Assembly: GCA_938040985.1 (NCBI GenBank) | Contig: CALHZD010000132.1 | Span: forward strand, 1-7,771 | Reading direction: 5' to 3' | DNA length: 7,771 nucleotides | DNA from: an uncultured Propionivibrio sp. | Lineage (GTDB): Bacteria > Pseudomonadota > Gammaproteobacteria > Burkholderiales > Rhodocyclaceae | Program-made: the position numbers and the translations under genes | Part shown: positions 1 to 5,006 of the stretch, in pieces | Layout of the letters: every line of letters begins with the position of its first letter | How positions within the stretch are numbered: the stretch's first letter is position 1 | Notes under the pieces: model-generated | Databases searched by the model: none | What the model saw: the letters and a program-made list of their open reading frames with translations, nothing else | Told to the model about the DNA's origin: nothing

Positions 1-310
1 CGATTTAGTTATTGATATTATCTTATTTAAAAATAGGTTCTGTCTCTCTGTTTATTATTACATTTGGCCGTTATCGGGTTTCAATTAACGATTGTTCTTA
101 TTCTGATGCCGTTTCTTTTTTGGGTTTAGTTGTATTAATCATATTGATAATTTTTGTATACTTTCTTTTTAACACAGGTTAATAACCGAAAATAGGGTAT
201 TTAATGCGGCCGACCAATAAATTAGGCCCCATCGCCAGATCTATCCGGATTTGTTCCGTCAGTATTTTTATTGCAGCGCGTACCAACCAACCGTTCTGAA
301 AGGACACATC
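1..310. other. AT-rich intergenic leader upstream of tpx
   Basis: No credible gene is seen here. Bases 1-180 are strikingly AT-rich compared with the rest of the window, and all frames are broken by stops. This suits a promoter region or the edge of a differently composed segment. A TATACT hexamer at 157-162 could be a -10 element, but no good -35 lies 16-18 bases upstream, so no promoter is claimed. The ribosome binding site of tpx, GAAAGGA, lies at 298-304, 6 bases before the ATG at 311. The left edge cuts the upstream context, so a 3' untranslated region of an unseen gene cannot be excluded. Confidence 0.5.
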
Positions 311-814
311 ATGGCAAACACAGTGACACTGGGCGGCAACGCCATTCAGGTTCATGGCGCTTTTCCGAAAACGGGCGACAAAGCGCCGGCATTTTCGCTG
401 GTCGACGGCGATCTGGCCGATGTCGGCCTGGATAAATTCGTCGGCAAGCGCAAGGTTCTGAACATTTTTCCGAGCATTGATACGCCGACCTGCGCGACTT
501 CCGTGCGCAAGTTCAACCAGGCGGCCAACAGCATGAAGAACGCTGTCGTCTTGTGCATTTCCGCCGATCTGCCGTTTGCGCAGAAGCGTTTCTGCGGCGC
601 GGAAGGGCTGGAAAACGTCATCACGCTTTCGCTCATGCGCGGCCGGGAATTTCTGGAAAACTACGGCGTCGCCATTGCCAGCGGCCCGCTTGCGGGCATT
701 GCGGCGCGCGCCCTGATCGTACTTGACGAGCACAACACCGTCCTGCACAGCGAACTGGTCAGCGAAATCAGGGACGAACCGAACTACGACGCCGCGCTCG
801 CTGCACTCAAGTAA
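311..814 (+). CDS. tpx: Thiol peroxidase, atypical 2-Cys peroxiredoxin
   Basis: This 167-residue protein has the normal length of the Tpx family. Tpx reduces hydrogen peroxide and alkyl hydroperoxides with electrons from thioredoxin. The catalytic signature is intact: P54, T58 and the peroxidatic C61 in PSIDTPTC, then SVRKFNQ, the resolving C95 in RFCG, and R133 later on. C61 and C95 match the disulfide pair of the E. coli enzyme. The N-terminal VTLGGN motif is also typical. The ATG at 311 is chosen because GAAAGGA at 298-304 precedes it at good spacing and because the family starts at this point. An in-frame start at 251 would add 20 residues that do not look like Tpx. The gene appears monocistronic, with its own terminator about 45 bases downstream. 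No OxyR-type operator could be made out. Confidence 0.97.
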   Translation: MANTVTLGGNAIQVHGAFPKTGDKAPAFSLVDGDLADVGLDKFVGKRKVLNIFPSIDTPTCATSVRKFNQAANSMKNAVVLCISADLPFAQKRFCGAEGLENVITLSLMRGREFLENYGVAIASGPLAGIAARALIVLDEHNTVLHSELVSEIRDEPNYDAALAALK

Positions 815-858
815 AACGGGGCCGTCGAGTTCGTAGCGCCCGATTTCCTGGCGCATCT

Positions 859-903
859 CCCCAAAACGTCCTGCCAGAAAACGCGCCGTTTTGGGGTTTT
901 TTT
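859..903 (+). terminator. Rho-independent terminator of tpx
   Basis: A perfect 10-bp stem, CCCCAAAACG at 859-868 with CGTTTTGGGG at 887-896, encloses an 18-base loop and is followed directly by seven Ts at 897-903. A second, shorter hairpin is possible: AAAACG at 878-883 can pair with the same CGTTTT arm across a 3-base loop. Two alternative folds therefore share one descending arm. Position and U-tract make this the tpx terminator. Confidence 0.88.
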
Positions 904-912
904 GGCGTACTG

Positions 913-958
913 GCGGGTTGGCATGCAGCCCAAACCCGAAGGCTGCCCGCCGACCCGC
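913..958. repeat. Long interrupted hairpin after the tpx terminator
   Basis: GCGGGTTGGC at 913-922 pairs with GCCGACCCGC at 949-958 with one G-T wobble. After a 2x2 internal loop, GCAGCC at 925-930 pairs with GGCTGC at 941-946 around a 10-base loop. The total is 16 bp of stem. No T-run follows, so it does not look like a terminator. It may be a REP-type palindromic element or an RNA 3'-end stabiliser; which one cannot be told from a single copy. Confidence 0.6.
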
Positions 959-989
959 GCATTTCGGGCATCTCATTTATAGCGGCCCC

Positions 990-1079
990 CTTTGCCAAAA
1001 TAGGGTGTTGCTGTTGTTGGCCTGGCCTTGCCGTACTGTTTGTACTGTCTGCGGCTTGTCGCCTTGTCTTTTGGCAAAG
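990..1079. repeat. ~90-bp element with terminal inverted repeats, copy 1
   Basis: The element begins CTTTGCCAAAA (990-1000) and ends TTTTGGCAAAG (1069-1079), perfect 11-bp inverted repeats. Inside is GTACTGTTTGTACTGT, a short direct repeat, followed by CTGCGGCTTGTCGCC. The duplicate copy starts 108 bases further on. The core, roughly CCTTGCCGTACTGTTTGTAC followed by TGTCTGCGGCTTGTCGCCTT, resembles from memory a very abundant intergenic repeat of Neisseria genomes. The terminal repeats seen here are different from the ones I recall there. It has no coding capacity of its own. A non-autonomous, MITE-like element is a reasonable reading but is not proven. Confidence 0.7.
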
Positions 1080-1097
1080 TCGAGCCATAGCGTCTTC

Positions 1098-1181
1098 CTT
1101 TGCCAAAATAGGGTGTTGCTGTGTTGGCCTTGCCGTACTGTTTGTACTGTCTGCGGCTCGCCGCCTTGTCTTTGGGCAAAG
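1098..1181. repeat. ~90-bp element with terminal inverted repeats, copy 2
   Basis: This is a second, same-orientation copy of the element at 990-1079. It starts CTTTGCCAAAA (1098-1108) and ends TTTGGGCAAAG (1171-1181), so its right end carries one mismatch against the perfect inverted repeat. Compared with copy 1 it is 6 bases shorter, with small deletions in the GTTGTTGGCCTGGCC stretch. The inner GTACTGTTTGTACTGT motif is unchanged. The 18 bases between the copies (1080-1097) are unlike the element. The conserved core alongside small deletions suggests an old duplication. Confidence 0.7.
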
Positions 1182-1362
1182 TCGTGCCGCTATTAGGCTT
1201 TCGGGACACACTTCTGAAATCCGGTAAAACGGGGCAGAAAACATAAAATGCCCGGAAGCCCTTTAAAAACAAGGGGTTCAGAGCATCAAAAAACATAAAA
1301 CTCCTCAACCCTTTGTGCGGCTCCCCTTTAAAGAAAGGAGCAAGCGAAGCTGCCCTGGGACC
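1182..1362. other. Non-coding spacer between repeat clusters
   Basis: No credible gene is visible. The sequence CCCGGAAGCCCTTTAAAAAC around 1245-1265 looks like a decayed copy of the ~40-bp units found at 1363-1443 and 1712-1903. The string AAAACATAAAA occurs twice (near 1236 and near 1292). GCTCC-CCTTT near 1320 can pair imperfectly with AAAGGAGC near 1334. None of these amounts to a defined feature. Confidence 0.4.
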
Positions 1363-1443
1363 CTTTATCCACGGACATTTCAGAGGACATGCCCGGAGAC
1401 GCCCTATCCACGACCACGCGGGTTTCGGAGCACCCTAAAAGCC
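1363..1443. repeat. Degenerate ~40-bp tandem units, cluster A (2 units)
   Basis: Two adjoining units, about 1363-1403 and 1404-1443, each begin CTTTATCC or CTATCC. Each continues through a GGACATTTCAG or CGGGTTTCGGAG block, and the first ends in GCCCGGAGACGCC. The same unit recurs five times at 1712-1903. The second unit carries a 6-base insertion (ACCACG-like) relative to its best relative at 1832. No open frame of protein character runs through the cluster. Confidence 0.6.
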
Positions 1444-1596
1444 CCTCGCCCTTTGGGAGAGGGCTGGGGAGGGGGTAAATAAAGGACAAAAAGAGCGCAG
1501 GGGCAAAACCCAATCCCATCTGAAGAGATAAAAGAAACCAAGCCTTCGGTGTGTTGCCCTCTCTGCTTCTTCGGGGCATCTCCCCCACAGGGGGAG
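1444..1596. repeat. G/C-run intergenic repeat module
   Basis: The left part, CCTCGCCCTTTGGGAGAGGG and the following CTGGGGAGGGGG, is of a type common between genes in many proteobacteria, where it yields spurious peptides such as PSPLPKGEG on the other strand. The right part holds TTCGGGGCATCTCCCCCACAG and a perfect hairpin, CTCCCCC (1580-1586) / GGGGGAG (1590-1596), with a 3-base loop. About 90 bases of ordinary sequence lie between. The two ends may border one compound element or be unrelated neighbours. The family comparison is from memory. Confidence 0.5.
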
Positions 1597-1605
1597 AATG
1601 AATAG

Positions 1606-1664
1606 TAGGTCGGGCATTCATGCCCGACAGATGTGGGTTTGTCGGGCGCTTTGTGCCCGACCTA
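1606..1664. repeat. Nested palindrome with two GTCGGGC hairpins
   Basis: The outer arms TAGGTCGGGCA (1606-1616) and TGCCCGACCTA (1654-1664) are perfect 11-bp inverted repeats. Each arm also belongs to its own small hairpin: GTCGGGCA/TGCCCGAC at 1609-1628 with a 4-base loop, and GTCGGGC/GCCCGAC at 1641-1661. The stretch can therefore fold either as one long stem or as two side-by-side hairpins. GTAGGTCGGGCAT-type repeats are common between genes in betaproteobacteria, as far as I recall. No T-tract follows. Confidence 0.7.
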
Positions 1665-1711
1665 TGCCGACTGCTCCATTGCGCTTTCCCTCAAAAGGAT
1701 ACCCTGAAGTC

Positions 1712-1903
1712 CTTATAAACAGGGCATTTTCGAGTGGGTGCCTGCAAGCCCTTTATTTACGGACATCTCCGGGCACCCTCCCCTGGAACCCTTTATTTAT
1801 AAGGGTTTCAGGGCGCCTGCCCGGAGATGCACTATCCACGCGGGTTTCAGAGGATGCGCCCGGAAACGCCCTGTTTATAGGGGCCTCAGGGGCGCCCGTC
1901 AGC
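1712..1903. repeat. Degenerate ~40-bp tandem units, cluster B (5 units)
   Basis: Five consecutive units of 33-41 bases begin at about 1712, 1751, 1791, 1832 and 1871. They follow a loose consensus: C-T-T-T-A-T-T-T-A-T, a G-rich block GGGTTTCAGGG, then CGCCTGCCCGGAGATGC. The boundary of units 2 and 3 forms a hairpin, AACCCTT (1787-1793) / AAGGGTT (1801-1807), with loop TATTTAT. Because most units are 39 bases, one frame reads through the array as a pseudo-periodic peptide of about 13 residues per unit (LFIRVSG..., LSTRVSE..., LFIGASG). This is probably a by-product of the repeat. The last unit is truncated. Confidence 0.65.
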
Positions 1904-2039
1904 AAAACATCCGGCCTGTCATTTGTGTAGCGCATTCCGGCCATGCGGCCTATGCTCTCTTCTTCAGGCCAATGAATCATTAACGACCCATCACCGGATC
2001 ATCAAATCGCTCACCCTCGTCCATAGAAGCTTGCGCGCC
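1904..2039 (+). other. Leader region of the EamA transporter gene
   Basis: This 136-base stretch separates the repeat cluster from the transporter start. It contains a GGCC-ATGC-GGCC palindrome at about 1939-1950 and an AATGAATCATT near-palindrome at 1971-1981. No convincing -35/-10 pair is visible. A weak AGAAG Shine-Dalgarno-like string at 2025-2029 lies 10 bases before the chosen ATG. An in-frame TTG at 1923 could extend the protein by 39 residues, but that segment lacks transporter character. Confidence 0.4.
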
Positions 2040-3014
2040 ATGTCACCGCCTTTAAACGCCGCTCAGTCGAACACCCCGCCGCCCGCCCAGCCGTTCTTTG
2101 CCCGCCGCAAGATTGTTTTTCTCTCGGCGTCCTTCTGCTGCCTGCTCTGGGGCAGCGCCTATCCGGCAATCAAGAACGGCTACCTGATGCTTGGCATCGC
2201 GCGCGCCGATATTCCCGCCCAGCTGCTCTTTGCCGGTTACCGCTTTCTGTCCGCCGGACTGCTTTTGCTGCTCACGGCGCTCGTCCTCCGCCGCGACATC
2301 CTGACGCCGCTGCGCCGTAACGCCGGCGCGCTCACGCTGCTCGGCCTGACGCAGACCTGCCTGCAATACATCTTTTTCTACGTCGGGCTGGCGAATACCA
2401 CCGGCGTCAAAGGCTCCATCATGAACGCCAGCGCCGTGTTTTTCAGCGTTCTGCTCGCCCACTTCGTCTACCGCCACGACGACCGCCTCAACCCGCGCAA
2501 GGCGGCCGGATGCCTGATCGGCTTTGCCGGCGTGCTGGCGGTCAATATCGGCCACGGTCTGTCCGGCTTTGAATTTTCCCTGCTGGGCGATAGTTTTGTC
2601 GCGCTCTCGGCGCTGACGCTCTCGGCGGCGGCCATCTACGGAAAACAGCTTTCACAACGGATGGACGCCCTGACGCTCACGGGCTATCAACTCACCCTCG
2701 GCGGCATGGCGCTCATCGCGCTGGGATTCGGTTCCGGCGGCGCGTTGTCGGGTTTCACATTCAAGTCTTCGGCGCTGCTTGTCTATATGGTTCTGCTCTC
2801 TTCCGTGGCCTTCGGTCTCTGGACCATACTGCTCAAGTACAACCGCGTCGGGCTAATCGCCGTATTTACCTTCCTGATTCCGGTATTCGGCGCGCTGCTC
2901 TCCGCCCTTTTTCTGGGGGAAAGCGTTCTGGAATGGAAAAATCTTGCGGCGCTCGTTCTCGTCTGCCTCGGCATCTGGCAGGTGACGCGGGAGCCCCGGC
3001 GCGGCGATAAATAA
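2040..3014 (+). CDS. EamA/DMT-superfamily inner-membrane transporter
   Basis: This 324-residue protein has about ten hydrophobic helices in two homologous halves, at roughly residues 24-44, 62-82, 95-113, 127-145, 155-172, 182-202, 211-231, 245-265, 270-292 and 300-316. That is the layout of the 10-TMS DMT (drug/metabolite transporter, RhaT/YdcZ-like) group. Typical family features are LLWGSAYPAIK in helix 1 and FLIPVFGALLSALFLGES near the end of the second EamA half. Such proteins mostly export amino acids, metabolites or toxic compounds; the substrate here cannot be read from the sequence. The ATG at 2040 is preferred because the hydrophilic N-tail of about 20 residues then leads straight into helix 1. 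It ends 24 bases before the convergent stop of the gene at 3039-3512, with no clear terminator between them. Confidence 0.88.
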   Translation: MSPPLNAAQSNTPPPAQPFFARRKIVFLSASFCCLLWGSAYPAIKNGYLMLGIARADIPAQLLFAGYRFLSAGLLLLLTALVLRRDILTPLRRNAGALTLLGLTQTCLQYIFFYVGLANTTGVKGSIMNASAVFFSVLLAHFVYRHDDRLNPRKAAGCLIGFAGVLAVNIGHGLSGFEFSLLGDSFVALSALTLSAAAIYGKQLSQRMDALTLTGYQLTLGGMALIALGFGSGGALSGFTFKSSALLVYMVLLSSVAFGLWTILLKYNRVGLIAVFTFLIPVFGALLSALFLGESVLEWKNLAALVLVCLGIWQVTREPRRGDK

Positions 3015-3038
3015 ACGCCGGTGATGACTACGCGACGG

Positions 3039-3512
3039 CTAGGGGCGGATAACCCGGCAGCGCGGCGTGAATACCCACAGGGCGTCGCAGCGCCGCTTTT
3101 CATAGGGCAAGGCGCGCTCGTTGGCGGCGACGGCGCATTGCACCTCTCCCTTGCGCACCAGCACGCGCCCATCCTTTGCGACCAGATCTTCGGAAAAGGA
3201 CACCGCTTCGATCACGCCGACCTTGATCGAAAAATTGCCGAGAGACAGCGTATCGCCGATCTTGACCTGCTTTAATCCGGCGACATCGCCCACGGGCGCC
3301 GTGCGGCAGGTTACGCCCAGAAATCTCGGCGTTTTGCTGTACATCGTCGCCTTGTCCAGCATTTCCACCGCCTCAACATGCTGCCGTTTCATCTCCGGCG
3401 CGGCGTAGAGCAGCGCGGGCGCCAGCGTAAGAATCAAGGTCGTTGCCGTGGCCCATATCCGCGCCTGCTTTTTTGTGTTTCGCGTATCTTTCGTATTTCC
3501 CGTTTTTCTCAT
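3039..3512 (-). CDS. Small exported protein of unknown function
   Basis: The 157-residue product is not recognised as a member of a known family. Residues 1-18 are strongly basic (MRKTGNTKDTRNTKK...). A hydrophobic core follows at about 20-36 (ATATTLILTLAPALLYA), with small residues at a probable signal-peptidase site around 37-38, so export to the periplasm is likely. The mature part of about 120 residues looks beta-rich (GDTLSLGNFSIKVGVIEAV, DGRVLVRKGEVQCAV) and has four cysteines, C69, C126, C142 and C152, enough for two disulfides. The start at 3512 is chosen because it places the signal peptide at the N-terminus; a GAAAGAGAC stretch lies just upstream. Longer upstream starts (M at 3572 or 3692) would bury the signal peptide. 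The gene is divergent from the MFS-led operon and convergent with the EamA gene. Confidence 0.7.
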   Translation of the reverse strand: MRKTGNTKDTRNTKKQARIWATATTLILTLAPALLYAAPEMKRQHVEAVEMLDKATMYSKTPRFLGVTCRTAPVGDVAGLKQVKIGDTLSLGNFSIKVGVIEAVSFSEDLVAKDGRVLVRKGEVQCAVAANERALPYEKRRCDALWVFTPRCRVIRP

Positions 3513-3569
3513 GAAGTCTCTTTCATCAAGCCGCAGCAGGCTACACCGCCGCCGCACATCACTGGTGCG

Positions 3570-3596
3570 CATATATTGCCACCCTTTCCGCGTCAA
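3570..3596 (-). promoter_or_regulatory. Possible promoter for the exported-protein gene
   Basis: Reading the minus strand, TTGACG (3596 to 3591) resembles a -35 box. It is followed after 15 bases by TATATG (3575 to 3570), or after 17 bases by TATGCG. This would place transcription start about 50 bases upstream of the ATG at 3512. The spacing with the better -10 is short, so this is only a candidate. Confidence 0.35.
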
Positions 3597-3601
3597 AAGC
3601 G

Positions 3602-3621
3602 AGGTGTTACGATTCACACCT
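3602..3621. promoter_or_regulatory. Inverted repeat in the divergent region, possible operator
   Basis: AGGTGT (3602-3607) and ACACCT (3616-3621) form a perfect 6-bp inverted repeat with an 8-base spacer. It lies between the divergent genes, directly upstream of the candidate minus-strand promoter and about 120 bases upstream of the MFS start. A dimeric regulator could bind here. No regulator gene is present in the window to pair with it. Confidence 0.35.
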
Positions 3622-3739
3622 GATTTGTAACCACGCTGCGACGTTGCCGGACGGATAAGGATGCGCGGTTTCGCCCTGCCCTTTCCGCTCATTGCCCCTT
3701 CCGGACGCGCCCGCTTCCTTTCCTGGAGATCATCGAAAA

Positions 3740-4990
3740 ATGAACCAAACCACGGACGCCCCGTCCCGGCAAACGCTATCAGCGGACAAGGACAAAGTCA
3801 GCAGCTATGGCTGGAAGGCGCTGATCGGCTCGGCAGTCGGCTATGCGATGGATGGTTTCGACCTGCTGATTCTCGGTTTTATGCTCTCGGCGATTTCCGC
3901 CGACCTGCAACTGTCAGCGACGCAGGCCGGTTCGCTGGTGACCTGGACGCTGGTCGGCGCCGTGGCCGGCGGCCTGATTTTCGGCGCACTGAGCGACATT
4001 TACGGCCGCATCCGCGTGCTGACCTGGACTATCGTTCTCTTCGCCGTATTTACCGGCCTGTGCGCCGTCGCCCAGGGTTACTGGGATCTGCTCATCTACC
4101 GTACCATCGCCGGCATCGGCCTGGGCGGCGAATTTGGCATCGGCATGGCGCTGGCGGCCGAAGCCTGGCCGGCCAACCTGCGCGCCCGCGCCACCTCGTA
4201 TGTCGCGCTCGGCTGGCAGCTTGGCGTCCTCGGTGCGGCGCTGGTCACGCCGGCACTGCTGCCGCACATCGGCTGGCGCGGCATGTTCATGGTCGGCGTC
4301 GTGCCGGCGCTCGTCGCCTGGGCCATCCGCAGCCATTTGCACGAGCCGGAGGTTTTCGTCAAAAGCACCGCCAAACGCAAGACGATGGGCGAATCCTTCC
4401 GCCTGCTGTTCAAGGACACGGCAACCACCAAGGTCAGCCTTGGCATCATCGTGCTTTGCTCGGTGCAGAACTTCGGCTACTACGGCCTGATGATCTGGAT
4501 GCCGAACTTCCTTGCCAAGCAACTCGGCTTCAACCTGACCAAATCCTCAATGTGGACGGCCGTCACCATCCTCGGCATGATGATCGGCATCTGGGCTTTC
4601 GGCCAGCTTGCCGACCGCATTGGCCGCAAGCCGAGTTTTCTGCTCTTCCAGGCCGGCGCGGTGATCATGGTGCTGTTCTATTCCAACCTGACCGATCCGA
4701 CGGCCATGCTCTGGGCCGGCGCCCTGCTCGGCATGTTCGTCAACGGCATGATGGGCGGCTACGGCGCGATCATGGCCGAAGCCTATCCGACGGAGGCGCG
4801 CGCCACAGCGCAAAACACACTGTTCAACATCGGCCGCGGCGTCGGCGGTTTTGGCCCGATCGTCGTCGGCGCGCTCGCCCAGTCGTATTCCTTTCCGGTC
4901 GCCATCGGCATGCTCGCCGCCATCTACGTCCTCGACATGCTGGCGACCATGTTCCTGATCCCCGAACTGAAGGGCGCCGATCTGAAATAA
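3740..4990 (+). CDS. MFS organic-acid:H+ symporter, candidate orotate/carbamoyl-acid importer
   Basis: This 416-residue major facilitator protein has about 12 transmembrane helices. It carries the marks of the aromatic acid/sialate-type symporters (AAHS/SHS-like): an acidic helix-1 motif, YAMDGFDLLILGF, with D38 and D41; the loop 2-3 motif GALSDIYGRIRVL at 82-94; GIGLGGEFGIG at 125-135; and the repeated loop motif ADRIGRKP at 291-298. Such carriers import organic anions with protons. Here the genes downstream suggest orotate, dihydroorotate or an N-carbamoyl acid, but this is inference. The ATG at 3740 follows GGAG (3725-3728) with an 11-base gap; a TTG at 3692 would add 16 residues without family character. 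The gene leads the operon, and the next gene starts 16 bases after its stop. Confidence 0.9.
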   Translation: MNQTTDAPSRQTLSADKDKVSSYGWKALIGSAVGYAMDGFDLLILGFMLSAISADLQLSATQAGSLVTWTLVGAVAGGLIFGALSDIYGRIRVLTWTIVLFAVFTGLCAVAQGYWDLLIYRTIAGIGLGGEFGIGMALAAEAWPANLRARATSYVALGWQLGVLGAALVTPALLPHIGWRGMFMVGVVPALVAWAIRSHLHEPEVFVKSTAKRKTMGESFRLLFKDTATTKVSLGIIVLCSVQNFGYYGLMIWMPNFLAKQLGFNLTKSSMWTAVTILGMMIGIWAFGQLADRIGRKPSFLLFQAGAVIMVLFYSNLTDPTAMLWAGALLGMFVNGMMGGYGAIMAEAYPTEARATAQNTLFNIGRGVGGFGPIVVGALAQSYSFPVAIGMLAAIYVLDMLATMFLIPELKGADLK

Positions 4991-5006
4991 AACAGGTATC
5001 ACCGCA

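Noticed and set aside
157..162. TATACT as a -10 box for tpx
   Set aside because: No acceptable -35 hexamer lies at 16-18 bases, and in AT-rich sequence such hexamers occur by chance.
179..976. 265-codon open frame on the minus strand
   Set aside because: It lies antisense to the well-supported tpx gene, runs through the tpx terminator and the following hairpin, and its product has no recognisable domain. It is a composition-driven shadow.
990..1188. Possible CRISPR array
   Set aside because: There are only two copies of a long ~90-bp unit, separated by 18 bases and with terminal inverted repeats, and no cas genes nearby.
807..1308. Minus-strand frames with internally repeated peptides
   Set aside because: The peptide repeats are translations of the two ~90-bp elements. 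Similar spurious peptides are common wherever such intergenic repeats are translated.
1328..1621. Minus-strand frames with PSPLPKGEG and LPLWGRCPEEAE peptides
   Set aside because: These peptides are familiar artefacts of translated intergenic G/C-run repeats rather than protein domains.
1598..1930. 110-codon frame with a 13-residue periodicity, considered as a repeat protein
   Set aside because: The periodicity follows directly from the ~40-bp DNA units, unit lengths vary by bases that are not multiples of three, and there is no convincing ribosome binding site.
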